In this document: positions 18,654 through 28,514 of the stretch, one piece after another
How positions within the stretch are numbered: position 1 is the first letter of the stretch
Layout of the letters: each line of letters starts with the position of its first letter
Notes under the pieces: model-generated
Seen by the model: the letters and a program-made list of their open reading frames with translations, nothing else
Databases searched by the model: none
What the model was told of the DNA's origin: nothing
Program-made: the position numbers and the translations under genes
From: CAIQPS01 sp963721365
GTDB lineage: Bacteria; Actinomycetota; Thermoleophilia; RBG-16-64-13
Assembly: GCA_963721365.1 (NCBI GenBank)
Contig: CAVRJE010000008.1
Span: 145,136-209,135, forward strand
Length of the DNA stretch: 64,000 nt
Reading direction: 5' to 3'

Positions 18654-20638
18654 ATGAGGATGACATTCCGGCTGATCATCATCGGGGGACTGATCATCTT
18701 CTTCGCGGTCGTGGCGGTCGTGGTGTTCATCCCCAAGATCGTGTGGAACCCGCCGCAGACGATCGTCGCCCAGGACCGCACCGGCCAGGAAGCCGAGGGC
18801 CGGAAGCTCTTCTACAGCAACGGGTGCAACTACTGCCACACCCAGTACGTGCGGGAGGAGGACACCGCCATGGGCGCGGTGTCGGAGGGCGGCGACTACA
18901 CCTTCGACAATCCCATGATCCTCGGCTCCGAACGCACCGGCCCGGACCTCTCGTACGTGGGCCGCAAGCGGGGTGAGGCCTGGGAGATCGCCCACCTCAA
19001 GGACCCGCGCGCCTTCTCTCCCAACTCGATCATGCCCAAGTTCGACTTCCTCTCCGACGCACAACTCGGAGCCATGGCCGCGTACCTGTTCTCCCTGGGC
19101 GACCGGGTGGCCCAGAGCCGCATGATCACGCCACCGGCCCCGTACGCCGGCCTGACGAGCCCGCTCAAGGTCCCGACCGCCATCCCCGGAGGCGACACGC
19201 CCCACGGTTGGCCGAGCTGGACGGCCGCCGGTCTGCAAGAGGGCAAGGAGATCTACATCACCCGCTGCCAGACCTGCCACGGCTGCGCCGGTAACGGCCT
19301 GGGAACCTATGGCGGCACGATGAGCGTGACGCCGGCCGACTACAAGCAGGAGCCCTTCCGCTCCATGCCCGACGACCAGTTCTTCTGGCACGTGTCGGAG
19401 GGGCTGCCGGGTACCCTCATGCCCACCTGGAAGCTCACGCTTTCCGAGGATCAACGCTGGAAAGTGATCGCCTACGTCCAGCAGACCTTCTCCAAGCCCG
19501 TGATGCACGATCCCGACGAGGGCGATCTGCCGGCGGAGTATGCCGACCTGACCAATCCTGTCCCGCTCACGCTCGACACGCTCGAGCGGGGCAAGCAGAT
19601 CTTCACCCGGGAGTGCCTGGTGTGCCACGGCGACAGCGGCAACGGGTGACGGCCCCTACGCGCGCCGGCCTGCAGCCGTTGCCGCCCGACTTCGACGACC
19701 CTGAGGCCTACGGCACCCTGGACAACCCCATCTTCAGCGACGCCGACTACTACTGGCGCATCAGTGAGGGCCTGCCCTGGAGCGCCATGCCGGTGTGGAA
19801 ATCGCAGTACTCCGAGGCAGACCGCTGGGCCGTGGTCCACTACGTCCGCACGATCTTCACCCAGACCGAGACGCCACCCGAACTCCTTCCCGACGGTGAG
19901 GATTTCAACTTCCCCGACATCTACAAGACCCAGACGATCCCCGATACCGCATCCTATGCGAGAGGGCCAGCGCGTCTACCTGAACAACTGCGCCCAGTGT
20001 CACGGTCTGGCGGGTGACGGCAAGGGCTGGGACGGCCTCTATCTCAACCCCACTCCGGCCGACCTGCAGGAGGACGCGGGGGTGCCGCTGGAGGAGGGAG
20101 ACGAAGGCAAGGCCCTCGCTCGAGTGACGTTCGGCATCAAGGGCACGTCCATGCCAAGTTGGGGCGAGTTCCTGCCGCTGGACCAGCGCTGGGACGCCAT
20201 CAAGTACATCATCGAGTCGTTCCGCTGGGCAAGCCGGTCACCTCCAGCGTCGCCGGTGACGGCTCGGTGGCCGCCGAATTCGTCACCCTCAGTCCCGACA
20301 ACTGGACGGCTGAGGGCAACGTGATCGACCTGTCGCGGGGCGCCGAGGTCTACGGGATCTATTGCGCCACGTGCCACGGCGCCGGCGGCCAGGGCGACGG
20401 CGACGGCACCGTGGCCAGCCCGAGCGGAAGTCCGGCGCCCTTGCCGGCCGGCGCTGTCGATCAACTACCTGTTCTGGCGCGTGTGGGACGGCGTGCCCGA
20501 TAGCGTCATGCCTCCGTTCGCCCGCTTCCTCTCCGACGCGGACGTCTGGAACGTGGTGACGTACACCCAGGGATTGCTCCCGGGCCGCCCCGCCCCGGCG
20601 GCCGGCCGGCAGCCGACGACTCCCAGCCGGGAGGATAG
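18654..20638 (+). CDS. Pentaheme CcoO-like cytochrome c subunit of cbb3 oxidase
   Basis: About 660 residues. An N-terminal membrane anchor (LIIIGGLIIFFAVVAVVVF) is followed by a CcoO-type domain with NGCNYCHTQYVREE. Then come four further c-type modules with CQTCH (~205), CLVCH (~321), CAQCH (~446) and CATCH (~571). Each has a downstream Met-Pro ligand loop (MPKF, MPTW, MPVW, MPSW, MPPF). Canonical CcoO is monohaem and CcoP dihaem, so this is an extended fusion. Frameshifts near 19645, 19960, 20230 and 20440 interrupt modules internally, so one continuous gene is likely. The stop TAG at 20636 overlaps the ccoS ribosome site. Confidence 0.82.
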
Positions 20639-20640
20639 TG

Positions 20641-20832
20641 ATGCCGCTGGGACTGTGGATGCTGGTGGCCTGGATGATCCTGATGGCATGCATCGGGATC
20701 GGCTTCCTGGTGTGGGGCTGGCGGAGGGGGCAGTTCCACGACATCGAGGAGCCGAAGTACCGGATGCTCGAAGAGAAGGAGCCGGAGCCGTGGCCCGGCA
20801 GGAAGCCCCACGGCAAAGGAGGCGTGTCGTGA
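20641..20832 (+). CDS. ccoS: cbb3 oxidase assembly protein CcoS
   Basis: 63-residue membrane protein: one N-terminal helix (LWMLVAWMILMACIGIGFLV) then the CcoS signature WGWRRGQFHDIEEPKYRML. CcoS is required for cofactor insertion into cbb3 oxidase. The ATG is preceded by GGGAGGA. Its stop overlaps the next gene's GTG by four bases, and it starts two bases after the cytochrome stop. Confidence 0.85.
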   Translation: MPLGLWMLVAWMILMACIGIGFLVWGWRRGQFHDIEEPKYRMLEEKEPEPWPGRKPHGKGGVS

Positions 20833-21134
20833 CCCAGAACACGCTCCACGTAGGGCCGGAGATCATCGGCATCGTCGCGGGGATCGTCGTCCTCCTCATC
20901 TTTGCGCTCACGTTCGCCCTGCCTTCGCGCTCCCGCATCCTGCCGGGCAGTCGTGGGCACCGCGATGCCGACGAGGACGGGCATCATGAGGACGTGCGCC
21001 CCGACGGATACATCGACAGCTTCAACAAGGAGATCGAGGAGGCGGGAGGCGGGCTGCCCTGGGTGGTCTTTGTGGCCATCATCGCGGTGGTGATCGTATG
21101 GGTAGGCTACCTCGTGGTGCATTGGACACCGTGA
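20829..21134 (+). CDS. Two-helix membrane protein resembling the CcoP anchor without haem
   Basis: 101 residues: helix 1 (GIVAGIVVLLIFALTFALP), a His/Asp-rich cytoplasmic stretch, then DSFNKEIEEAGGGLPWVVFV leading into helix 2 (AIIAVVIVWVGYLVV). The second part resembles the N-terminal FixP/CcoP anchor ('yD.pLPrWW...'), yet no CXXCH follows. It starts at a GTG overlapping the ccoS stop. Probably a structural subunit replacing CcoP/CcoQ (inference). Confidence 0.6.
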   Translation: MTQNTLHVGPEIIGIVAGIVVLLIFALTFALPSRSRILPGSRGHRDADEDGHHEDVRPDGYIDSFNKEIEEAGGGLPWVVFVAIIAVVIVWVGYLVVHWTP

Positions 21135-21169
21135 CCGGCGCCGGCCGCTAGTCGAAAGGAGAGCGAAGC

Positions 21170-21487
21170 GTGGCCTACGTCTATCAGGTGAGCTTCGACA
21201 TACCTCCGGACCGGCAGGACCAACTCGAAGTGGGCTCGTCGCTGGAGCGAGTGTTGGGCTTCTTGCGGGTCATCCTCCCCGCCGAGCCGGGATTCACGAC
21301 CGCCCGGGCCGTCTATTCGCTGGACATGCCTGGGCGCATCCGCATAGTCGTGGAGAGCGTCTGGGACCATTGGGAGGACCTCAATACGCACCGGCAGTCC
21401 ACTCTGGCCGAAGACAAGATCCTCCGCGAGTTCGCCTACTTGACCCCCGAGATGCTCGACATTCACACGTTCCGCGAGGTCGACTGA
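21170..21487 (+). CDS. Small ABM-like alpha/beta-barrel protein in the cbb3 operon
   Basis: 105-residue soluble protein beginning MAYVYQVSFDIPPDRQDQLE, with an antibiotic-biosynthesis-monooxygenase-like beta-alpha-beta pattern and EPGFTTARAVYSLD and RIRIVVESVWDHWEDL. AAAGGAGAG precedes the GTG start. Some ABM-fold proteins bind or degrade haem, but no haem ligand can be assigned here. Its presence inside the oxidase operon suggests an accessory role; function unknown. Confidence 0.6.
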   Translation: MAYVYQVSFDIPPDRQDQLEVGSSLERVLGFLRVILPAEPGFTTARAVYSLDMPGRIRIVVESVWDHWEDLNTHRQSTLAEDKILREFAYLTPEMLDIHTFREVD

Positions 21488-21488
21488 G

Positions 21489-21955
21489 TTGCCGTGTCGT
21501 TTTCCGGGGCGCCGCGGTGCCGGAACGCTGCGCGCGGGAGGACGGGCCGGTCTGCTGGGCGCGCTGCTGATTCTGGGCGCTCTTCATGAGCGCTTCGTGC
21601 GGTTCGACGACGGGCGCGGCGACCGAGCAGGGCCGCTTCGTCCAGACGGGCTCGGCCATGTCGGTGGCGCTGCAGGTAGATCCGTTCCCTCCGCGCCCCA
21701 TGCGAGAGGCCACTTTCAAGATCACCGTGACCGATCCGCAGGGTGCTCCCGCTCCAAGGAGCGACCGTCACCTGCGACATGACGATGCCGGCCATGATGA
21801 TGCCGGTCAACCGGCCGGAGGCGGCGGAGGGCGAGCCCGGGGTCTACACGGCCAACGTGCTCTTCACCATGGCCGGCGACTGGGAAGCCGCGGTCAATGT
21901 GGCGCTGCCCGACGGACAGGCGCAGACCTTCACCTTCGCCATGAGCACCAGGTGA
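21489..21955 (+). CDS. YtkA/FixH-like lipoprotein
   Basis: About 155 residues: hydrophobic leader (GLLGALLILGAL) and a lipobox-like MSASCGS, then a beta-sandwich domain with FKITVTDPQGAP, GATVTCDMTMPAMMMPV and TANVLFTMAGDWEAAVNV. The Met/Cys-rich CDMTMPAMMMP resembles copper-binding or FixH/YtkA segments and fits a role in copper delivery to the oxidase. Frameshifts near 21580 and 21745. The start (TTG) is uncertain. Confidence 0.6.
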
Positions 21956-21971
21956 GGCCGCGCGGTCAGCC

Positions 21972-22734
21972 GTGCCGGTAGCAGCCGGGACCACCCTCGG
22001 AGCCCTGGCTCTGACCGGACTTCTGGGGGGACTTGGACACTGTGCAGGCATGTGCGGTCCCCTGGTGGCCCTTGCGGGCATCAAGTTGAGGGAGCGCAGC
22101 GCGGCCGCGCCCGCCCCGCGGGGCGCGGCCCGTCTTGGCCGCGCCCGCCTGTCGGTCGTGGGCAGCACCCTCGTCTACCACGGCGCCCGCGTGGGGGTCT
22201 ACACGGCCCTCGGCGCCATTGTCGGGGCCGCCGGATCGCTGCTCGGGGCGGCTTCGGGCATCACGCGCGCTTGCGGCGGCCGTCAGTCTGGTGATCGGAG
22301 CGGCGGTCATCACGCTGGGCCTGGGATACGTTGGGCTTCTCCCCCCCGTCTTCCGGCAGCGGGGAGCCCGCTGGTGGGACAGTGCGGCCTCTTGGGCGTT
22401 GCGGCGGCCGGGCGGGTCCGGCGCCGCACTGTTGGGTGCTCTCAACGGCCTCTTGCCCTGCGGCCTCGTGTACGGCGCTCTGCTCGTCTCGGCCGGGACC
22501 GGCAGTGCGGCCGGCGGCGCGCTCTGCATGCTGGTGTTCGGCCTCGCGACGTTGCCCGCGCTGGTGGCCATCCAGACCGGGGCGGGCGCGTTCCTCGGTC
22601 CGGGCCGCAGGGCGTGGCTCGTCCGCGCCGCGGGGGTCATAGTCCTGCTCATCGGCATCCAGTTGCTGTTGCGCGGTCTCGCGGCCCTGGGCGTCGTGCC
22701 CTCCGTCCACCTCGGAGGACTCATGCTGTGGTAG
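21972..22734 (+). CDS. SafE/DsbD-like membrane protein (cytochrome oxidase biogenesis)
   Basis: About 253 residues, six predicted helices, of the sulfite exporter TauE/SafE-DsbD group that accompanies ccoI in many genomes. The motif GHCAGMCGPL in helix 1 and ALNGLLPCGLVYGAL are diagnostic. Probably handles copper or thiols during cbb3 assembly. One frameshift near 22262. The GTG start is 16 bases after the lipoprotein, and the stop overlaps the ATPase start. Confidence 0.8.
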
Positions 22735-25107
22735 AGACTTGCGCCTTGTGCGGACTACGCGCCCCCACAGCCGTTACCGACACCTTCGCCGGCGAGGAGA
22801 AGAGCTTCTGCTGCGCGGGTTGCGCGAGGGTGTACGGCCTGGCTTCGGAGAACGGGGTGCTGGACGAGGTGCTGGGGACGACGGCCGGGCGGTCCCGGCC
22901 GCGGCCGTCCCTGGCCGGACCGAGGGAGACGGCCTACTTCTCCCTTCAGGGGATGTGGTGCCCCGGATGCGCGACCGCGGCGGAGCGACTGCTTCGCCGC
23001 CAGCCGGGAGTGCGCAGCGCCGATATCAGCTACGCCGCCGAACGGGGCCGGGTGGCCTACGACCCCACCCAGGTGGACCCCGACCGTCTGCTGGCCAGGC
23101 TGAGCCGGCTGGGCTACCGCGCCAGGCTCCTCTCCGACCGCAAAGAGGCGGCGTTCGAGAAGCGGCTGGAAGGCATCCTCCTGCAACTCATCGTCGCGGC
23201 GGCCTTCGGGATGCAGGTGATGATGATCTACCTGGCGATGCTCTATCCCCGCTATGCGCAGGGCGACTACTCGAGCCCCGAGACGCGCGCCCTCCAGTAC
23301 CTGGCCATGGGCCTGACCGTCCCCGTCCTTTTCGTCGGCGGGATCTCCTTCCTGCGCGGCGCCTGGCGATCCCTGCTGGCCCGCACGGCGACGATGGACA
23401 CCCTGGTCGCCCTCGGAACGCTGTCCGCCTTCGGCTACAGCGCCTACGTCGCCGTCACCGGCAGCGGCGCCGCCTACTTCGACTCGGTCGCGATGATCAC
23501 CACGTTTGTCATGACCGGGCGATATCTGGAATCGGTGGGTGGAAGCCGGGCTCGCCGAGATATCAACGCGCTTCTGACCCTGCAGCCGGACACGTGCTGG
23601 ATCAGGCGCGACGGAGCCTGGGTCGCGGGAGAGGCCGCTGCGCTTGTCAAGGGCATGGAGATACTGATCAAACAGGGAGAGCGCGTGCCCGCAGACTCTG
23701 TTGTGCTGGAGGGATCGGCGGTGGTGGACGAATCGCTTCTTACCGGAGAATCCGCCCCGCTTCCGAAAGAGCCTGGCGACGTCCTCAACGCCGGCACGCT
23801 CGTCGCCGAAGGGTCTCTGATCTCTGTGGTGGCGGAGCCGGTGTCCGAGAGCAGGCTGTCTCGCATCTCGACGCTCATCGAGCAGACCTTGGCGGCCAAA
23901 CCCCCCATCCAGCGACTGGCCGACAGAGTCTCCGCGTACTTCGCGTTTGCGGTCCTGGGGATCGCAGTGCTCTCGTTCGCGGTGCGGTTGCTGCTCGACC
24001 AGCCCGTGTCGGATTCTATCGTGGCCGCGGTCGCCGTCCTCGTCGTGGCCTGTCCCTGCGCCCTGGGACTGGCCACACCCCTCGCCCTGACGGTGTCCAC
24101 TGGGTCTCGCCACCCGGCTGGGCATCATCGTTCGCAACCCGGCGGCGCTGGAGATGGGGGCGACGATCGACAGGATGGTGTTCGACAAGACCGGGACCAT
24201 CACCCGCGGGCGGATGACGGTGGAAGAAGTGGTGGCGCTCGAGCCGGCAGGCGCAGGCCCGGCCGTCGAGGTGCTGCGCGCGGCGGCAGCGGTGGAGCAG
24301 TTCTCCGAGCATCCCGTGGCCCGGGCCATCGTGTCGGCGTACGAGAGCCCCCCGCCGGAGGCGGTCGACTTCGAGTCGCGGCGGGGCAGGGCGCCAGCGC
24401 CCGCCTGCCCGACCGAGGTGGAGAGCGGGTGCTGGTGGGATCGCCGTCTTACCTGGGCATCGACCCCGGAGGTACGGCTGGCCGCCTACGCGGACCGAGG
24501 CAGCACAGTGGTCTGGGTCGGCCGGGAGGGCGCCGCCGACGGCTTCATCGTCCTTCGCGACGAGCCCAACCCCTCTGCCGCTCAAGCCCTGAGCGACCTC
24601 CGCAGACAGGGCGTGACGACGGTCATCCTCTCCGGAGACGATCCCAGGACCGTGCACGCCATAGCCGAGGAGGTCGGCGCCGAGGACTGGGCCGGAGGAC
24701 TCTCGCCCGAAGAAAAGTCCCTGCGCATCAAGCGGTGGCAGGATTCGGGCGAGCGCGTGGCCATGGCGGGCGACGGCGTGAACGACGCCCCGGCACTGGC
24801 GCAGGCCGATCTGGCGCTCGCCGTTGCCGAAGGCACCGACCTGGCAGGCGAGACCGCCGACGTGCTCCTCACCCGAGAGGACCTCACGACGGTGCCGAGA
24901 TTCCTCAGGCTTTCGTCGCGCACCCGGCGGATCATCCGCGAGAATCTCTCCTGGGCTTTCGCCTACAACCTGGTGGCGGTGCCCCTCGCCGTGGCCGGGC
25001 TGATCAGCCCCATCATCGCTGCAGCGGCCATGGCTGCGAGCAGCGTGCTGGTGGTCGGCAACTCGCTGCGCCTGCGCAGAACGGTCCCGCCCCCGCCCGG
25101 CCGGTAG
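22728..25107 (+). CDS. ccoI: Copper-transporting P1B-type ATPase
   Basis: About 793 residues: N-terminal Cys-rich metal-binding domain (CALCGL ... FCCAGC), HMA domain with MWCPGCATAA, eight helices, TGES actuator loop, CPC motif in VACPCALGLATP, phosphorylation site DKTGTIT and GDGVNDAPAL hinge. The two N-terminal metal domains and the position place it as CcoI/FixI, supplying Cu to the oxidase. The GTG start after GGAGGA overlaps the SafE stop by seven bases. Frameshifts near 24105 and 24400-24450. Confidence 0.9.
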
Positions 25108-25140
25108 TCTGTTGCTCGAGAGCCTTCCTACAAGTCAGCC

Positions 25141-25881
25141 TCACCGGCCTTGCCGGACGGCCTCCGCCAACTCCTCCGAAAGACCCGCCACGACGATGGC
25201 CCGGGCTGTGGCCTCCACGTCGTACGCGACTCTCACCGGCTCCACCTCGACCACGGAGCCCGACCCGATCCGCGCGCCCGCCGACTCTCGCACGATCGTG
25301 TACATCGCCTGGGGATCACCATCCTTAGGCTTCCCGACCGATCCCACGGCCACGAACTCCACCCCGCCGTATTGGCGATGCCACTGCTCGTGCGTGTGGC
25401 CGAATACGAGGGCATCCGCCGTCTCCGTCTCGGCCAGCCGCACATAGGTCCGCTCGCTCCGTTCCTTCATGAGGTACTCGTTGATCCTTCGCGGACTTCC
25501 GTGCACCAGGTGCAGAGTCAAAGCGTCGAGGTCGACGAGCCGCTCCCGGGGTAACTCGCGCAAGAATGCCTTGTGGTCGGCAGTGACCACACGAACAGTG
25601 AACGCGTACGAGACCTCCCCGATCGCCCGCGCCTCCGGTGTCGCGTAGTAGCAGCCGCAGTCCCCTCTCTCCCAGCCCACGCCGTCGTCATAGTTTCCGG
25701 CGATGGTGGGGATACGCTCCGTCTGGATGAGATCGATGACACCGTTGGGATCGGGACCGTAGCCGACCAGATCGCCCAGACAGTAGACCCTCTCGAGGCC
25801 GCGACTCCTGACGTCATCCAGAACCGCCCGCAACGCCAAGCTATTCGCGTGGATATCTGAGATGAAGGCGATGCCTTCCAT
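25141..25881 (-). CDS. Calcineurin-like metallophosphoesterase
   Basis: 246 residues with the full metal-site set: SDIHAN, GDLVGYG, GNYDD (usually GNHD), HLVHGSP and FGHTHEQW. Belongs to the YfcE/DR1281-like branch acting on phosphodiesters. ATG at 25881 is preferred because GGAGGTGAG sits five bases upstream, although GTG directly precedes it. Convergent with ccoI. No frameshift. Confidence 0.85.
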   Translation of the reverse strand: MEGIAFISDIHANSLALRAVLDDVRSRGLERVYCLGDLVGYGPDPNGVIDLIQTERIPTIAGNYDDGVGWERGDCGCYYATPEARAIGEVSYAFTVRVVTADHKAFLRELPRERLVDLDALTLHLVHGSPRRINEYLMKERSERTYVRLAETETADALVFGHTHEQWHRQYGGVEFVAVGSVGKPKDGDPQAMYTIVRESAGARIGSGSVVEVEPVRVAYDVEATARAIVVAGLSEELAEAVRQGR

Positions 25882-25918
25882 CACTCACCTCCGTCAGGCA
25901 GCTCGGAGCGTCTCGCCG

Positions 25919-26770
25919 CTACGCCGGCTTGACCGCCTGGATGGACGCCGACAACACGTAGTCCTCAAGCTTCTTGCCCGGTTCCCAGTCGCGGATGAAC
26001 TCGCGGCTCTCCTCCTTGGGCCGGATGTCGATACCGGCGAAGCCGGCGGCGCAAAGCATCGCTTCGACCTCGTCCACCGTCGCCGCTCCGGAGATGCACG
26101 CCGACAGCAACTGCATGTCGGCCAGCCACTCCTCAGGCAATTCGGCCGTCGCCACCACGTCGCTCACTGCCAGGCGCCCGCCCGGCCTGAGCACGCGGAA
26201 GGCTTCGCGGAACACCGCCGGCTTGTCGGGAGAAAGGTTGATGACGCAGTTGGAGATGATCACGTCGACCGAGTTATCGGCCACCGGTAGGTGCTCGATC
26301 TCGCCCAGCCTGAACTCCACGTTCGCGAAGCCCGCATCCCGCGCGATCTCCCGGGACCGGGCCACCATCTCCGGGGTCATGTCGACGCCGATGACCCGAC
26401 CCGTCTCGCCGACCGCGCGTACCGCCAGGAAGCAGTCGAAGCCCGCGCCGGCCCCCAGGTCGAGCACCACTTCGCCAGGCTTCAGGGCGGCAATGGCCTG
26501 CGGATTGCCGCAGCCCAGCCCCAGATTGGCGCCCCCGGGCACCGAGGCCAGTTCCTCCTCGCTATAGCCGAGGCACCGCGATATCTCGTCCTGGTCGGCG
26601 GCCGCCATCGGCGCCGCCGGCCCACAACAGGTCGAACTCGGCCCGCAACAACTCGCCGCGGCCCCCGCCAGTGTCGCCCCCGCCCCCGCCTGTCCGGTCC
26701 CTGTCTCCGCAAAGCCGGCATACCGAGACCGCACGGCCTCGCGGATGACTTCCTGATCTGACTCTTTCAT
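25919..26770 (-). CDS. arsM: Arsenite S-adenosylmethionine methyltransferase
   Basis: 283 residues with SAM-binding VLDLGAGAGFDCFLAVRAVG and conserved arsenic-binding cysteines in NLGLGCGNP, ISNCVINLSPDK and LLSACISGA. An additional Cys-rich N-terminal segment (SCCGPSSTCCGP) is present. It converts arsenite to methylated species. The ATG overlaps the ACR3 stop (TGATG), with AAGGAG upstream, so the two are one operon. Confidence 0.93.
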   Translation of the reverse strand: MKESDQEVIREAVRSRYAGFAETGTGQAGAGATLAGAAASCCGPSSTCCGPAAPMAAADQDEISRCLGYSEEELASVPGGANLGLGCGNPQAIAALKPGEVVLDLGAGAGFDCFLAVRAVGETGRVIGVDMTPEMVARSREIARDAGFANVEFRLGEIEHLPVADNSVDVIISNCVINLSPDKPAVFREAFRVLRPGGRLAVSDVVATAELPEEWLADMQLLSACISGAATVDEVEAMLCAAGFAGIDIRPKEESREFIRDWEPGKKLEDYVLSASIQAVKPA

Positions 26771-27903
26771 CACTTCTCCTTATCTTTGACTGTTACGTGT
26801 TGAGGGATCATCGTGGGGCAGCCGAGATCGACGTCGCCGAGGCCGCCGGCCACCTGGGCCGCGGCCGCGGCCGGCGCCGGCCAGTACTTCCGCTGGAAGA
26901 ACAAGGCCACGTTGACGAGCCCGATGAGCACCGGCACCTCCACCAACGGCCCGATGACCGTCGCGAACGCCTGGTCGGAATTCAACCCAAATACCGCGAT
27001 AGCCACGGCAATGGCCAGTTCGAAGTTGTTGGAGGCAGCGGTGAACGACAGCGTAGCGCTTTTCGAGTAGTCCGCTCCCACTCGTTTGCCCATCCAGAAG
27101 CTCACAAAGAACATCACCACGAAGTAGATGAGCAGCGGTATCGCGATGCGCACGACGTCCAGGGGCAACTGCACGATGACCTCGCCCTTGAGCGAGAACA
27201 TCACCACGATGGTGAACAGCAGCGCGATGAGCGTGATCGGACTGATGCGGGGGATGAACTCCCCGTGATACCACTCCTTGCTCTTGTAGCGGAGCAGCGT
27301 GAACCGGGTGATGATCCCCGCCGCGAAGGGGATCCCCAGGTAGATGGCGACGCTCTTGGCGATCTGGCCCATGCTCACTTCCACCGTGGCCTGTTCGAGC
27401 CCTAGCCAGCCGGGCAGCACCGTCAGGAACACGTAGGCATAGACCGAGTAGAAGAGCACTTGAAAGACAGAGTTGAGGGCGACCAGCCCGGCGGCATACT
27501 CGGTATCTCCCTTGGCCAGCTCGTTCCAGACGATCACCATCGCTATGCACCGGGCAAGCCCGATGAGGATGACCCCCTGCATGTACCCGGGCATGTCAAA
27601 GAGCAGGAGGACCGCGAGGAAGAACATGAGTATTGGGCCTATCACCCAGTTCTGCACCAGAGAGAGTCCCAGTACCCGCCAGTTGCGGAACACCTCCCCC
27701 AGCTCCTCGTACCGGACCTTGGCCAAGGGCGGGTACATCATCACGATGAGTCCGATGGCTATGGGGATGGAGGTGGTCCCGATGGAAGCGCTCTGAATGG
27801 CCTTGCCTATCTGGGGCCAGATGTATCCGGCCGCCACACCTACCGCCATCGCCAGGAAGATCCAGAGGGTCAGGTAACGATCCAAAAAGGACAGCCTTTT
27901 CAT
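26770..27903 (-). CDS. ACR3-family arsenite efflux transporter
   Basis: 377 residues, ten membrane helices. The essential Cys lies in GLARCIAMVIVW, and AASNNFELAIAVAIAVFG is the family signature. Exports As(III). A short Ala-rich C-terminal tail carries an extra Cys (DLGCPTM). ATG chosen at the start of MKRLSFLDRYLTLW. Cotranscribed with arsM. No ArsR gene is adjacent. Confidence 0.93.
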   Translation of the reverse strand: MKRLSFLDRYLTLWIFLAMAVGVAAGYIWPQIGKAIQSASIGTTSIPIAIGLIVMMYPPLAKVRYEELGEVFRNWRVLGLSLVQNWVIGPILMFFLAVLLLFDMPGYMQGVILIGLARCIAMVIVWNELAKGDTEYAAGLVALNSVFQVLFYSVYAYVFLTVLPGWLGLEQATVEVSMGQIAKSVAIYLGIPFAAGIITRFTLLRYKSKEWYHGEFIPRISPITLIALLFTIVVMFSLKGEVIVQLPLDVVRIAIPLLIYFVVMFFVSFWMGKRVGADYSKSATLSFTAASNNFELAIAVAIAVFGLNSDQAFATVIGPLVEVPVLIGLVNVALFFQRKYWPAPAAAAAQVAGGLGDVDLGCPTMIPQHVTVKDKEK

Positions 27904-27927
27904 GGCGCCATCATAGACCGCCGGCCA

Positions 27928-27963
27928 TTGATATTCAAGCATCCGTTTATACGGTTATAACCG
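27928..27963. promoter_or_regulatory. Two operator-like dyads upstream of the arsenic operon
   Basis: TTGATATTCAA (TTGA/TCAA arms) and the perfect 12-bp palindrome CGGTTATAACCG lie within 60 bases upstream of acr3 and before the divergent DUF3052 gene. A TATAA-like box overlaps. TTGA-type dyads are typical of ArsR/SmtB operators (established); the regulator is not in the window. Confidence 0.5.
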
Positions 27964-27998
27964 CACCGCTGCTCCGTACGAGCAACGACGATGCTAAG

Positions 27999-28475
27999 AT
28001 GAGCGGCATGACGGACGACGAAAGAGACACGGTCGACAAGGACGCGCCCTCAGACGAGGCGCCCGAGAACCCCCTTCACAAGAAGTTGGGCATCCGCCCC
28101 GGCTCGACCGGAGCCATAGTCGCCCCTCCCGAGGGAGACCTGCTCTCCCCTCTGCCGGAGTCTTTCGTGGTGCTGACGTCGGTCGACGACGTCGCGTCCG
28201 CGGACGGCGCCTTCGATTACCTGCACTTCTTCGCCCGCAACCGTGGGGATCTGGTAAAGGACTTCAACCGGCTACGGGATAAGCTGGCCCCCGGCGGAAG
28301 CCTGTGGATATCCTGGATAAAGCAGTCTTCGGTCCGCGGAGGCGGCGGGCTGCCGGGCGACCTGAACGAGAACACCATTCGCCGGTTGGCCCTGGCGGCC
28401 GGACTGGTGGACGTGAAGGTAGCGTCACTCGACGCGGAGTGGTCCGCTCTCAGACTGGTCTGGCGTAGACACTAG
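27999..28475 (+). CDS. DUF3052 family protein
   Basis: 158 residues. LHKKLGIRPGSTGAIVAPPEG, FDYLHFFARNRGDLVKDF, GGSLWISWIKQSS and LVDVKVASLDAEWSALRLV match this mainly actinobacterial, methyltransferase-like but SAM-motif-poor family. The N-terminal 25 residues are acidic. A second ATG three codons in is an alternative start. Function unknown. Confidence 0.8.
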   Translation: MSGMTDDERDTVDKDAPSDEAPENPLHKKLGIRPGSTGAIVAPPEGDLLSPLPESFVVLTSVDDVASADGAFDYLHFFARNRGDLVKDFNRLRDKLAPGGSLWISWIKQSSVRGGGGLPGDLNENTIRRLALAAGLVDVKVASLDAEWSALRLVWRRH

Positions 28476-28514
28476 GAGGCCGGTCGGCCGAGGGCGCGGC
28501 CGCTCGTATCGCGC

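Noticed and set aside
17207..18781. 524-residue reverse-strand reading frame
   Set aside because: It is the exact complement of ccoN, with His/Glu/Gly-rich text typical of a GC-rich shadow frame, while ccoN shows membrane helices and haem ligands.
22755..24329. 524-residue reverse-strand reading frame
   Set aside because: Shadow of the copper ATPase; no motif of its own.
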